Below are positions 30,888-39,523 of a DNA stretch of 64,000 nt, one piece after another. The stretch covers positions 62,001-126,000 of the forward strand of contig NZ_JAMTCT010000002.1 of the NCBI RefSeq assembly GCF_024171995.1, in the 5' to 3' direction. Position 1 is the stretch's first letter; each line of letters opens with the position of its first letter. Source of the DNA: Promicromonospora umidemergens. Its GTDB lineage: Bacteria; Actinomycetota; Actinomycetes; Actinomycetales; Cellulomonadaceae. The notes beneath the pieces are model-generated. The model made no database searches. It saw nothing but the letters and a program-made list of their open reading frames with translations, and had not been told where the DNA came from. Made by a program: the position numbers and the translations under genes.

Positions 30888-32891
30888 TCAGCGGCTGGTG
30901 CGCGCGTCCCAGTGGGGTGCGGTGCGGGCACGGGGGCCGCGCTCACCGTCCGGGCGGCGGTGGTCGCCACCGCTCCGGGGCGCACGGTCGCGGTCGCCGC
31001 CGGTGCGCGCCGCGGGGCCGCGGTCGAGCGTGATGCGCAGCGGCTTGCCGGCCACGCGGGCACGGGCCAGGCGGTCGAGCGCGTCGTTGTCCAGCGGCGC
31101 GATGATGTCCACCAGCGAGAAGCTGCCGAAGATGTCGATCTTGCCGACGTCGGCGCCGGTGATGCCGCCCTCGCCCGTCAGCGCACCGACGATCCCGCCC
31201 GGCTGCACGCCGTGCGTGTGGCCGACGGCGATGCGGTAGCGCGTGCCACGGGCCGGACGGCGGATGCCGCGCTCGCCCTCGGAACGGGCGCGCGGGGACC
31301 GGTCACCGGACCGCTCGTGGCGGTCGCCGTCGCGGGTGTTGCGCCGGGCCGCGGCCGACTTGGCCTCGGTCCGCTCACGCTCGTACTCCTCCTGCTCCGC
31401 ACGGGCACGGGGACCGTCGTCGCCCACCGCGAGCGCCGCCATGGCGGCTGCGATCTCGACGGGGTCGGTGCCGGACTCTTCGGCGTAGGTGCGGATCATC
31501 TCGGTGTACATGTCGAGGCGTCCGGCTTCGCGGCGTGCCGCGACCTTGCCGAGGGCGCGCTTGACCTGGTGGGCCGAGACGTCGCGGGGGGAGGGGATCT
31601 CTACCTCTTCGAGCGTGGCGCGGATGGTGCGCTCGATGCTGCGGAGCTTGCCGCGCTCGTGGGGGGTGACGAAGGTGAGTGCTTCGCCGGTGCGTCCGGC
31701 GCGGCCGGTGCGGCCGATGCGGTGGACGTAGGCCTCGGGTTCTCCGGGGACGTCGAAGTTGACGACGAGGCCGATGCGGTCGACGTCGAGGCCGCGGGCT
31801 GCGACGTCGGTGGCGACGAGGACGTCGAGGGCGCCGGAGCGGAGTCGCTCGACGATCTTCTCGCGTTCCTTCTGGGCGACGTCGCCGGAGATGGTGGCGG
31901 CGGAGATGCCCTTCTCGATGAGGGCTGAGCCGACGTCTTCTGCGGCGCCGCGGGTGCGGGTGAAGACGATCGCGGCGTCGGCGTCGGACGTCGACAGGAC
32001 GCGGGCGAGGGAGCCGACCTTGTGGCGGAAGGGCACGACGGCGTAGGTCTGGCGCACCGCGGTGACGGTGGAGGCCTGCCGGGTGACGGCGATCTGCACG
32101 GGGTCGGTCATGTGGTGGTCGGCGACCTTGCGGATGGCCGGGGGCATGGTCGCGGAGAAGAGGGCGACCTGGCGCTTGGCGGGTGCCTGGCCGAAGATCT
32201 CCTCGACGTCCTCTGCGAAGCCCATGCGGAGCATCTCGTCGGCCTCGTCGAGGACGAGGAAGCGGATGTCGTCGAGGCGGAGGGCGCCGCGGTCGAGGTG
32301 GTCCTTGATCCGGCCGGGGGTGCCGACGACGACGTGGACGCCGTCGCGCAGGGCGCGCTGCTGGGGGATGTACGGGGCGCCGCCGTAGACGGGGAGCACG
32401 CGGACGTCGTCGAGCTCGGACGCGAACGACTCGATGGCGTCGGCGACCTGCATGGCGAGCTCGCGGGTGGGGGCCAGGACGAGGGCCTGGACCTTGCGGA
32501 GCTTGGGGTCGACGGCGGCGAGCAGCGGGAGGCCGAACGCGGCGGTCTTGCCGGTGCCGGTCTGGGCGACGCCGGTGATGTCGCGGCCGGAGAGGAGCTC
32601 GGGGATGGCGCGGGCCTGGATGGCCGAGGGGGTGACGAAGCCGAGCTTGTTGACCGCTGCCATGAGGGGCGCGGGCAGGTTGAGGCTGGCGAAGGTCGGG
32701 CCGGTGGGCTCGGGGGCTTCGACGGGCTCGGGGGTGGTCTCAGCCGTGGTGGCCGCCGGGGTGGTTGCCTCGGGGGCCGTGGGCTCGGAGGGGGTGACTG
32801 CCTCGGGGGCCGTCTGGTCGCCGGTGTCGGCGATGTCCTGCTCGGTGTCCTGCTCAGCAGGCGCGATCAGGTCATGGGTGTCGATAGACAT
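30888..32891 (-). CDS. deaD: DEAD-box RNA helicase (DeaD/CsdA type)
   Basis: An ATP-dependent RNA helicase of 667 residues for ribosome assembly and RNA turnover. An acidic Thr/Pro/Ala-rich N-terminus (about 65 residues) precedes the Q motif (FVTPSAIQARAIPELL), motif I AQTGTGKTA, PTRELAMQ, GTPGRIKDHL, VLDEADEML and SAT. The helicase C domain has TDVAARGLDVDRIG and HRIGRTGRAGRTG. A DbpA-like RNA-binding domain follows (GHTHGVQPGGIVGALTGEGG), then an Arg/Gly-rich tail. The ATG at 32891 is preferred over a GTG at 32903; neither has a strong ribosome-binding site. Confidence 0.95.
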   Translation of the reverse strand: MSIDTHDLIAPAEQDTEQDIADTGDQTAPEAVTPSEPTAPEATTPAATTAETTPEPVEAPEPTGPTFASLNLPAPLMAAVNKLGFVTPSAIQARAIPELLSGRDITGVAQTGTGKTAAFGLPLLAAVDPKLRKVQALVLAPTRELAMQVADAIESFASELDDVRVLPVYGGAPYIPQQRALRDGVHVVVGTPGRIKDHLDRGALRLDDIRFLVLDEADEMLRMGFAEDVEEIFGQAPAKRQVALFSATMPPAIRKVADHHMTDPVQIAVTRQASTVTAVRQTYAVVPFRHKVGSLARVLSTSDADAAIVFTRTRGAAEDVGSALIEKGISAATISGDVAQKEREKIVERLRSGALDVLVATDVAARGLDVDRIGLVVNFDVPGEPEAYVHRIGRTGRAGRTGEALTFVTPHERGKLRSIERTIRATLEEVEIPSPRDVSAHQVKRALGKVAARREAGRLDMYTEMIRTYAEESGTDPVEIAAAMAALAVGDDGPRARAEQEEYERERTEAKSAAARRNTRDGDRHERSGDRSPRARSEGERGIRRPARGTRYRIAVGHTHGVQPGGIVGALTGEGGITGADVGKIDIFGSFSLVDIIAPLDNDALDRLARARVAGKPLRITLDRGPAARTGGDRDRAPRSGGDHRRPDGERGPRARTAPHWDARTSR

Positions 32892-32973
32892 GCAGTGCTG
32901 CACCGTTCGTCGTCGCGGGCGGAGTCAGGGCCGAGGTGAGGGCCCTCGCGTCGCTCGCTCCCGAAACACCTTC

Positions 32974-32993
32974 CCCGCAGCCAAGGCTGCGGG
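32974..32993 (-). promoter_or_regulatory. hairpin in the deaD upstream leader
   Basis: A perfect 9-bp stem (CCCGCAGCC / GGCTGCGGG) with a 2-nt spacer lies 83 nt upstream of the deaD start. On the minus strand CATAAC (33012-33007) could be a -10 box, giving an untranslated leader of roughly 110 nt. The remainder of the divergent gap up to pgsA shows no gene. Confidence 0.35.
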
Positions 32994-33235
32994 CCTGCCT
33001 CGCACGTTATGTGCACACACGGGAAGACGACGAACTCCAAGGGGATGTGCACCACCCTATCGGCTGCTGGGGGCTTCGGCACAGGTGTGGGGAGCGTGAC
33101 GTGCAGCACGGGGGGTGATGTCGTGCGTGGTGGGGGGCGTGGTGGGGTGGTCGGACGGCGCGCCAGTGCGGATACGCAACGGCCGCCGCGTAGGATGGCA
33201 GCCGAGACGAACCGGCGTGAACAAGGGCGGTGTAC

Positions 33236-33808
33236 GTGTCTGCTGGGGCGGAGATGAGCTCCCGGGTCCTGACTGTGCCCAACGTGATCAGCCTGGTGCG
33301 GCTGGCGCTCGTGCCGGTCTTCGCCGTGCTGATCGTGCTGGGCGAGGACGGTTGGGCGTTGCTCGTGCTCGCGGTCTCGGGCGTGTCGGACTGGCTCGAC
33401 GGTGTGCTGGCCCGTCGCCTGAACCAGGTCACCCGGTTGGGGCAGGTGCTGGACCCGTTCGCCGACCGCCTGTTCATCTTCGTGACGCTGATCGGCCTGG
33501 CCTGGCGTGAGGTGGTCCCGCTGTGGCTCTTGGTGGCGATCGTGGCGCGCGACGTGCTGCTGGCGCTGACGGTGCCGGTGCTGGCCCGCCTCGGGTACGG
33601 CACGCTGAACGTGACCCTGGTCGGCAAGGTCGCGACGTTCGCCCTGTTGTACGCGTTCCCGCTCCTGCTGCTCGCGGAGGTACCGGGCTGGCTCGGTGCC
33701 GTCGCCCACGTGGTGGGCTGGGCCTTCACCTGGTGGGGTGTGGGCCTGTACTGGCTGGCGGGGCTGCAGTACGTGGCGCAGGTACGCCGGCTGGCGGCCG
33801 GGGCATGA
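33236..33808 (+). CDS. pgsA: CDP-alcohol phosphatidyltransferase (PgsA family)
   Basis: An integral membrane enzyme that transfers a phosphatidyl group from CDP-diacylglycerol to an alcohol. The catalytic signature D(x)2DG(x)2AR(x)8G(x)3D(x)3D is complete in SDWLDGVLARRLNQVTRLGQ and the following VLDPFADR. Five to six hydrophobic segments span the 190 residues. I chose the GTG at 33236 because AAGGG lies 8 nt upstream; an ATG at 33254 is possible. It heads a coupled run with DUF881, sbp and DUF881, as in mycobacterial Rv1822-Rv1825. The alcohol may be glycerol 3-phosphate or inositol phosphate. Confidence 0.9.
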   Translation: MSAGAEMSSRVLTVPNVISLVRLALVPVFAVLIVLGEDGWALLVLAVSGVSDWLDGVLARRLNQVTRLGQVLDPFADRLFIFVTLIGLAWREVVPLWLLVAIVARDVLLALTVPVLARLGYGTLNVTLVGKVATFALLYAFPLLLLAEVPGWLGAVAHVVGWAFTWWGVGLYWLAGLQYVAQVRRLAAGA

Positions 33809-34689
33809 CCGCACCGGGTCCGTCGGAGGGTGCAGCGGGTCGCCGCCCGGACGAGTCGATGACCCTCCTGCGTGAGGTCACGGAGCGTCCGTTGGACCCC
33901 GGGTACGCGCAGATGGCGCAGCGGCGCGCGCAGGCGGGGGAGACGACGTCGCGGCGCGGCGTGGTGAGCGTGGTGACGTGGCTGCTGGTGGCGGTCCTGC
34001 TCGGCGCGGCGACCGCGATCGCGGTACGCGAGCTGCGAGCGCCGCAGCCGTCGGTGGCGAAGGGGCGCACGGTGCTGATGGAGCGGATCCAGGAGCGTGG
34101 TGCTGCGGTGGAGGGGTTGTCGCAGCGGTCGGTGGAGCTCGCTGCGGAGGTGGACGGGTTGCGGGACGGTGGGTTGCTGCCGTCCGCGTTGGTGGAGGTC
34201 AACGAGCTGGACCGGTGGGTGAGCGGTGCGGTGCCGGTGCGGGGTCCTGGCATGGTGGTGCGGCTGACCGACGGTTCGGGTGGCGGGCTGGTGGATCCGG
34301 GTGATGCGCCGGCGGACTCGCGGGTGCGGGACGCGGACGTGCAGTTCGTCGTGAACGAGCTGTGGGCGGCGGGTGCGGAGGCGATCGCGGTCAACGATGA
34401 GCGGTTGACGTCGTTGTCGGCGATCCGGAACGCGGGTGACGCGATCCTGGTGGATCTGCAGCCGTTGAACGGGCCCACGTACACGGTGGAGGCCGTGGGG
34501 GACGCGAAGGACATGCAGGCCGAGTTCGCGCGGTCGGCGGGGCTGGGGTTCCTGCAGCTGCTCAGCGCGGAGTACGGCATCGAGAACGAGGTGACGACGA
34601 GCGAGGGGATGTACCTGCCGGGTGCGGGTTCCCCGACGCTGCGGTTCGCGCGGACGACAGAGGACCGATCCGAGGAGGACGACGGATGA
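33805..34689 (+). CDS. DUF881 membrane-anchored protein, first copy
   Basis: The product has 294 residues: a basic cytoplasmic start, one membrane segment (about 53-75), a coiled-coil-prone stretch and an external DUF881 domain (VPVRGPGMVVRLTD, DVQFVVNELWAAGAEAIAVNDERL, VEAVGDAKDMQAEFAR). In Firmicutes and actinobacteria DUF881 genes sit beside division genes, and a cell-envelope role is inferred. The ATG overlaps the pgsA stop. The stop overlaps sbp, indicating tight coupling. Confidence 0.9.
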   Translation: MTAPGPSEGAAGRRPDESMTLLREVTERPLDPGYAQMAQRRAQAGETTSRRGVVSVVTWLLVAVLLGAATAIAVRELRAPQPSVAKGRTVLMERIQERGAAVEGLSQRSVELAAEVDGLRDGGLLPSALVEVNELDRWVSGAVPVRGPGMVVRLTDGSGGGLVDPGDAPADSRVRDADVQFVVNELWAAGAEAIAVNDERLTSLSAIRNAGDAILVDLQPLNGPTYTVEAVGDAKDMQAEFARSAGLGFLQLLSAEYGIENEVTTSEGMYLPGAGSPTLRFARTTEDRSEEDDG

Positions 34690-35018
34690 TCGCGATCGTG
34701 GGGCTCGTGGTGGGGGTGGTCGCCGGCCTGGTGCTGCAGCCGACCGTCCCGTTGATGCTGCAGCCGTATCTGCCGATCGCGGTGGTGGCGGCGTTGGATG
34801 CGCTGTTCGGGGGTCTGCGGGCGATGCTCGACGGGTTGTTCGACGACAAGGTGTTCCTGGTGTCGTTCCTGTCGAACGTGGTGGTGGCCGCGTTCATCGT
34901 GTTCCTCGGTGACCAGCTCGGTGTGGGTGCGCAGCTGTCGACGGCTGTGGTGGTGGTGCTGGGTATCCGGATCTTCTCGAACGCTGCCTCGATCCGTCGG
35001 CACATCTTCAAGGCGTGA
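34686..35018 (+). CDS. sbp: small basic protein, DUF1290
   Basis: A 110-residue membrane protein with three to four hydrophobic segments. IAVVAALDALFGGLRAMLDG and the ending GIRIFSNAASIRRHIFKA are the family hallmarks. GAGGAGGACG provides the ribosome-binding site. In Bacillus the homologue lies near ftsZ; the function remains unclear. It is sandwiched between the two DUF881 genes, with 4-nt overlaps on both sides. Confidence 0.92.
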   Translation: MIAIVGLVVGVVAGLVLQPTVPLMLQPYLPIAVVAALDALFGGLRAMLDGLFDDKVFLVSFLSNVVVAAFIVFLGDQLGVGAQLSTAVVVVLGIRIFSNAASIRRHIFKA

Positions 35019-35848
35019 GCATGGGCGACGAGCGTGACAGGGGTCCGGACGGGGCCGAGGACCAGGTCGAGGAGCGGCCCGGTGAGGCTGGTGCGCCCGG
35101 GAGCGCCGAGCAGGTCGATCAGGTGCCGCCGGCGTCGGGCTGGAGGCGGGTGGCGCGGCTGCTGCGGCCGCGCGGTACGCGTTCGGAGCTGCTGACGGGT
35201 CTGCTGTGCCTGCTGCTGGGTTTTGCCTTGGCGGTGCAGGTGGGGCAGTCGACGGGGGACCAGCTCAGCGGCTTGCGTCAGGACGAGCTGGTGCGGCTGC
35301 TGGACGAGGTGACGCAGCGTGCGGACCAGCTCGACGCGGAGGTGGCGAACCTGGAGGAGATCCGGGACGAGCTGCGGTCGGAGGACGGTCGGGACCAGGC
35401 CGCGCGGGACCTTGCCGAGAGGCGTGCGGAGCAGGAGGGCATCCTCTCGGGCAGGCTTCCGGCCGTCGGACCTGGGGTGCAGGTCCACGTGACCGACGGT
35501 GACCGGCCGCTGGAGGCGCAGGTCCTGTTCAACCTGCTCGAGGAGCTGCGCAATGCGGGGGCGGAGGCGATCCAGGTCAACGGGGTGCGGCTCGTCACGA
35601 CGAGCTATTTCGTCGACTCGGGTGGCAGTGTCGTGCTGGACGGGTCGGCGATCAGCTCCCCGTACGAGTGGACGGCGATCGGTGATCCCGAGACGATCGA
35701 CCGTGCGCTGGAGATCCCCGGTGGTGCGCTGCCGCGGATCCGTGAGGAGGGTGGTGAAGCGACCACCACGGTCTCCGACCAGGTCAGGGTGGATGCGCTG
35801 CGGATTCCTGGCGAACCGGAGCATGCTGAACCGGCCGAGGAGGAGTGA
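35015..35848 (+). CDS. DUF881 membrane-anchored protein, second copy
   Basis: A 277-residue paralogue of the gene two places upstream. It has an acidic cytoplasmic N-terminus, one membrane segment (about 62-78), a coiled-coil (LRQDELVRLLDEVTQRADQL and on), and the DUF881 domain (QVLFNLLEELRNAGAEAIQV, YEWTAIGDPETIDRALEIPGG). The GTG overlaps the sbp stop (GTGA). An ATG at 35021 is the alternative start. It is the last gene of the pgsA unit; the next gene has its own upstream region of 222 bp. Confidence 0.9.
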   Translation: MSMGDERDRGPDGAEDQVEERPGEAGAPGSAEQVDQVPPASGWRRVARLLRPRGTRSELLTGLLCLLLGFALAVQVGQSTGDQLSGLRQDELVRLLDEVTQRADQLDAEVANLEEIRDELRSEDGRDQAARDLAERRAEQEGILSGRLPAVGPGVQVHVTDGDRPLEAQVLFNLLEELRNAGAEAIQVNGVRLVTTSYFVDSGGSVVLDGSAISSPYEWTAIGDPETIDRALEIPGGALPRIREEGGEATTTVSDQVRVDALRIPGEPEHAEPAEEE

Positions 35849-35944
35849 CCGCTGCCACGTTCTGGGTCCGGATCGGGGGCGTGGCGGGACGAGCTGTGGA
35901 AACTGGCATGCGGAACCGCCGTGACGTGGGTAGTTTTATCCGGG

Positions 35945-35966
35945 TTGGTTCCCAACTTTGGTTCCC
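35945..35966 (+). promoter_or_regulatory. direct repeat upstream of garA
   Basis: TTGGTTCCC occurs at 35945-35953 and again at 35958-35966, a 13-bp spacing, within the AT-richer part of the garA upstream region. A possible -10 box TAGGTT lies at 35986-35991. The repeat could be a regulator site; no other gene is seen here. Confidence 0.35.
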
Positions 35967-36070
35967 GTGTCCATCATGGTCGGGGTAGGTTGAGTGGAAC
36001 CCGGACACGGTCCCAGCCGTTGTCAGAGCGTAGTAACCCAGCACATCATCACCGCACCCGAGGAGACCTG

Positions 36071-36544
36071 ATGACGGACCCCAGCGCCCATCCGGTCGGG
36101 CCCGATACCACGGCCAACCTGGGTCGCATCGCGTTCCCGACGTCCGACGAGCAGGCGCCGCGCACGGCGCTCAGCCCGGAGGAGGCTGCCGCCGTCGCCG
36201 CGCTGCCGCGCCACTCCGCGCTGCTGATCGTGCAGCGTGGACCAGGATTCGGTGCACGCTTCCTCCTGGACACCGGCCGCAGCGTCGCCGGGCGGAGCGA
36301 GCAGGCCGACATCTTCCTCGACGATGTCACGGTGTCCCGCAAGCACGCGGAGTTCGTGCGTGAGGGCGACTCGTTCGTCGTCCGTGACATCGGTTCCCTG
36401 AACGGCACCTACGTCAACCGCGGGCGTATCGACGCCGCCACGCTGGTCACCGGTGACGAGGTGCAGATCGGCAAGTTCCGGCTGACCTTCCATGCGAGCC
36501 CGCAGTCGTCGGCGCAGCGGGGCGCGGGGACGCCCGCCCTGTGA
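36071..36544 (+). CDS. garA: FHA-domain regulator, GarA/OdhI type
   Basis: Homologues inhibit 2-oxoglutarate dehydrogenase and tune glutamate metabolism, switched by Ser/Thr kinases such as PknB/PknG. The C-terminal FHA domain is clear: ARFLLDTGRSVAGRSEQADI, DDVTVSRKHAEFV and IGSLNGTYVNRGRID hold the phosphothreonine-binding Arg, Ser and Asn. Near the N-terminus PDTTANLGRI may be the phospho-site, corresponding to the ETTS motif of mycobacterial GarA. AGGAG lies 5 nt before the ATG, giving 157 residues. The stop overlaps the ftsR GTG. Confidence 0.92.
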   Translation: MTDPSAHPVGPDTTANLGRIAFPTSDEQAPRTALSPEEAAAVAALPRHSALLIVQRGPGFGARFLLDTGRSVAGRSEQADIFLDDVTVSRKHAEFVREGDSFVVRDIGSLNGTYVNRGRIDAATLVTGDEVQIGKFRLTFHASPQSSAQRGAGTPAL

Positions 36545-37335
36545 CGGCCGGCGCCGCGCGCGATCATCGTGGGGTCCCCGGTACCGCCGTCCCGCGTCAC
36601 GACCGCGCTCAGGACCTTGAGCACGGTCAGGACGAGGGTGACGTCGGGGCGCCCTGGCCCCGTGGCATCTCCCGCCAGGCCACGATGCGCATCAGTGACG
36701 TGCTGCGTGCACTGGGCCAGGAGTTTCCCTCGGTCTCGCACTCCAAGCTCCGCTTCCTCGAGGAGCAGGGCCTGATCGAGCCGGTGCGCACGCCGTCGGG
36801 CTACCGCCAGTACAGCCAGGCCGACGTCGAGCGCCTGCGGTTCGTCCTGACCGAGCAGCGCGACAGCTACATGCCGCTGAAGGTGATCAAGGAACGTCTC
36901 GCCGCGATGGACGCCGACCCGGACTCGGCGGAGCACCCCGCGCCACGCCTGGCCGGTGCGGGCTCGCCCGCGCGGCGGCGCTGGTCGGCGCAGTCGGTGG
37001 CCGACGCCGCGGGCGTGACCGAGGAGTTCGTGCAGGACCTGGCCCGGGCGGGCCTCCTGCCGGCGTCGGGCAGCACGTTCGGGTCGGGTGCCGTCGACGT
37101 CGCCCGGACCGCCGGCGCCCTGGCCGAGTTCGGAATCGAGCCCCGCCACCTGCGCTCCTTCCGCACCTCCGCGGACCGGCAGGTCGCGCTCGTCGACCAG
37201 GTCGTCGCACCGCTGCGCAGCCAGCAGGCCAGCGCGGCACGCGGCCGCGCCGCGAGCATGGCGAGCGACATGGGCGAGCTGTTCACCCGCCTGCACGCCG
37301 CGTGGGTCCGGCAGGGCATCGACGACCTCGGCTGA
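36541..37335 (+). CDS. ftsR: MerR-family regulator FtsR
   Basis: The conserved stretch MRISDVLRALGQEFPSVSHS followed by RFLEEQGLIEPVRTPSGYRQ matches corynebacterial FtsR, an activator of ftsZ, and mycobacterial Rv1828. The MerR wing is SQADVERLRFVLTEQRD. A second helical effector-like part follows after a Pro/Arg-rich linker. The GTG at 36541 overlaps garA by GTGA and gives a 48-residue extension before MRISD. The ATG at 36685 would match shorter homologues. It pairs with garA as a conserved actinobacterial unit. Confidence 0.9.
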   Translation: MTAGAARDHRGVPGTAVPRHDRAQDLEHGQDEGDVGAPWPRGISRQATMRISDVLRALGQEFPSVSHSKLRFLEEQGLIEPVRTPSGYRQYSQADVERLRFVLTEQRDSYMPLKVIKERLAAMDADPDSAEHPAPRLAGAGSPARRRWSAQSVADAAGVTEEFVQDLARAGLLPASGSTFGSGAVDVARTAGALAEFGIEPRHLRSFRTSADRQVALVDQVVAPLRSQQASAARGRAASMASDMGELFTRLHAAWVRQGIDDLG

Positions 37336-37448
37336 CCGGAGTCCGCGCACCACACCCGCGCGCGAGGATCGCCCGTCCTTTCCGCCGGGCGACCGGTCGG
37401 TGACCAGGAACTTGTGCCGAGCGCGCGACGAGTGGCCACGAGAAGCCG

Positions 37449-37454
37449 TACGGT
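37449..37454 (+). promoter_or_regulatory. -10 element of a leaderless DUF151 promoter
   Basis: TACGGT ends 6 nt before the GTG start of the DUF151 gene. Confidence 0.45.
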
Positions 37455-37460
37455 GAAAGC

Positions 37461-37985
37461 GTGAGGCCGGACGACGTACCGATGGTCCCCGTCGAGATCA
37501 TCGGTGTTCGACAGCAGCAACGCGATCAGGAGATCGTCGTGCTGCTGCTGGACAGCGCCGCCGACCTGGCCATCCCGATCGTCATCGGCGCACGTGAGGC
37601 CAGCGCCATCGCCATGGCTCAGGCAGGCCTCGCCACACCCCGCCCCATGACCCACGACCTCCTGCGCGACGTGCTCGGCGCCGTCGGCGTCACGCTCGAA
37701 CGCGTGGAGATCGTCGCCCTGGAAGGCGGGATCTACTTCGCCGAGCTCGTCCTGAGCAACGGCGTGCACCTCGACTCCCGGGCCTCCGACGCCATAGCGC
37801 TCGCCGTGCGCACCGGCAGCCCCGTCCTGTGCTCCGCCGAGATCGTGGCACTGGCCGGCGTGGAGATCGTCGACGTCGACCAGCAGGCAGAGGTCGAGCG
37901 GTTCCGGGACTTTCTCGACCACGTCACCCCCGAGGACTTCCTCGGGCCGCCCGGCGGCTCCCAGGGCGGTGGTCGAACCGGCTGA
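37461..37985 (+). CDS. DUF151 bifunctional nuclease-family protein
   Basis: A 174-residue homologue of mycobacterial Rv1829. The family core is clear: VPVEIIGVRQQQRDQEIVVL, IPIVIGAREASAIAMAQAG, RPMTHDLLRDVLGAVGV and VHLDSRASDAIALAVRTGSP. Plant and bacterial relatives have DNase and RNase activity. The C-terminus is a Gly-rich tail. It lies between two MerR genes, in the same order as in mycobacteria. Confidence 0.92.
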   Translation: MRPDDVPMVPVEIIGVRQQQRDQEIVVLLLDSAADLAIPIVIGAREASAIAMAQAGLATPRPMTHDLLRDVLGAVGVTLERVEIVALEGGIYFAELVLSNGVHLDSRASDAIALAVRTGSPVLCSAEIVALAGVEIVDVDQQAEVERFRDFLDHVTPEDFLGPPGGSQGGGRTG

Positions 37986-38031
37986 AACTGGACCAACTCG
38001 CGACACGCCGAATCTTTCCCGGCGCGCATCT

Positions 38032-38060
38032 TTGAAATCACCTTCGACGCGCCATAGCGT
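38032..38060 (+). promoter_or_regulatory. candidate sigma-70-type promoter of the second MerR gene
   Basis: TTGAAA (38032-38037) and TAGCGT (38055-38060) are separated by 17 bp and lie 24 nt upstream of the GTG, whose ribosome-binding site AGGAGG is at 38075-38080. Confidence 0.5.
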
Positions 38061-38084
38061 GGTCACGACACCCCAGGAGGCACA

Positions 38085-38675
38085 GTGAACACCAGCGGTG
38101 AGAGAGCCACACGCGCTACGGTCCCGCACGGCGCGCAGGGTCTCCTCTTCGGTGAGGACCTGACGGAGCAGGACGCCACGACGGGCTATCGCGGCACCAC
38201 GGCATGCCACATCGCCGGCATCACCTACCGTCAGCTCGACTACTGGGCGCGCACCGGCCTCGTCGAGCCGAGCATCAAGCCGGCCACAGGATCCGGAACA
38301 CACCGGTTGTACAGCTTCCGCGACATCCTCGTGCTGAAGGTGGTCAAGCGCCTCCTGGACACCGGTGTCTCCCTGCAGCAGATCCGCACCGCCGTCACCG
38401 CACTGCGCGAGCGCGGCGTCGACGACCTGGCGCAGATCACCCTCATGTCCGACGGTGCGAGCGTGTACGAGTGCACCTCACCCGACGAGGTCGTCGACCT
38501 CGTCGCCGGCGGACAGGGCGTGTTCGGCATCGCCGTCGGCCGGGTGTGGCGCGAGATCGAAGGCACCCTCGCCCAGATGCCGACCGAGACCCTCGACCCG
38601 GGCGAGCCCGGCGACGTCCCCGTCGTCGAGGGCGACGAGCTCGCGCAACGCAGGGCGGCACGGTCCGCCGTCTGA
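38085..38675 (+). CDS. MerR-family regulator, Rv1830-like
   Basis: A 196-residue regulator with the MerR HTH (YRGTTACHIAGITYRQLDYW, ARTGLVEPSIKPATGSGTHR, YSFRDILVLKVVKRLLDTG) and a C-terminal helical part with QGVFGIAVGRVWREIE. It corresponds to the last gene of the conserved garA-ftsR-DUF151-MerR group. The AGGAGG ribosome-binding site 4 nt upstream supports the GTG. Unlike most genes around it, it has a normal leader. Its target is unknown. Confidence 0.9.
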   Translation: MNTSGERATRATVPHGAQGLLFGEDLTEQDATTGYRGTTACHIAGITYRQLDYWARTGLVEPSIKPATGSGTHRLYSFRDILVLKVVKRLLDTGVSLQQIRTAVTALRERGVDDLAQITLMSDGASVYECTSPDEVVDLVAGGQGVFGIAVGRVWREIEGTLAQMPTETLDPGEPGDVPVVEGDELAQRRAARSAV

Positions 38676-38779
38676 CCGCGACCGCCACCACACCGCATCA
38701 CTCAGCCGTCTGGGACGGGGCCGCGACGGACCCCGACCAGGCGGTCTCCCGTGTCGCTGCTGGATGCTGCGGGCAGGCG

Positions 38780-38785
38780 TAACCT
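38780..38785 (+). promoter_or_regulatory. -10 element of a leaderless MBL-fold gene
   Basis: TAACCT ends 6 nt before the ATG. Confidence 0.45.
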
Positions 38786-38791
38786 GCCAGC

Positions 38792-39472
38792 ATGCAGCTC
38801 ACCTTCCACGGTCACGCATGCGTCAGCGTCGCCCTGCCCGACGGCGGCGGCACGCTCGTCATCGACCCCGGAACCTTCTCCGACACCACGGCCGCGCTGA
38901 GCGGAGCCACCGTCGTGCTGATCACGCACGACCACGCCGACCACCTGGACGCGGAAGCTGTGCTCAGGCACCTCGGATCCATGACCGACGCCCACGTGTG
39001 GGGCCCGCGCTCGGCCATCGACGACCTGCTCTCCGGCGGCGCGCCCACGGAACGCGTGCACGAGGTCGCGCCCGGTGACGTCCTGGAGATCGCGGGCACC
39101 CAGGTCACCGTCGGCGGGGGAGCCCACGCCGAGATCCACCCCGACGTCCCCCGGCTCGCCATGAACGTGACCTACCACGTCAAGACGCCCGGGCGCGGGA
39201 TCTACCACCCCGGCGACTCCTACACCGCACCCGAGGCGCTGCCCGACGACGGCCTGGACGTGCTCCTGGTGCCGGTGTCCGGACCGTGGGTCAAGCTGGC
39301 CGAAGCCATCGACTTCACGCGCGCGGTCCCCGCAGCCGTCGTCGTGCCGATCCACGACGCACCGCTGTCCGAGGTCGGCCACACCCTGACCGCACGGTGG
39401 CTGGACACGGCGCGTCTCGGCGGGAAGTACACCTACACCCGGCTGTCGGCCGGGCAGTCGCTGACCATCTGA
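38792..39472 (+). CDS. UlaG-like MBL-fold metal-dependent hydrolase
   Basis: A 226-residue metallo-beta-lactamase-fold protein. MQLTFHGHACVSV opens the fold, THDHADHLDAEAVLRHLG is the metal-binding motif, YHPGDSYTAPEAL supplies the metal-bridging Asp, and VVPIHDAPLSEVGH the last His. The pattern is that of the short actinobacterial MBL family with no assigned substrate. It seems to be transcribed alone. Confidence 0.88.
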   Translation: MQLTFHGHACVSVALPDGGGTLVIDPGTFSDTTAALSGATVVLITHDHADHLDAEAVLRHLGSMTDAHVWGPRSAIDDLLSGGAPTERVHEVAPGDVLEIAGTQVTVGGGAHAEIHPDVPRLAMNVTYHVKTPGRGIYHPGDSYTAPEALPDDGLDVLLVPVSGPWVKLAEAIDFTRAVPAAVVVPIHDAPLSEVGHTLTARWLDTARLGGKYTYTRLSAGQSLTI

Positions 39473-39523
39473 CGCTGCCACCACGCCCGCCGCACCTCCA
39501 CGGCCACCAGGGTGAATTCTGCA

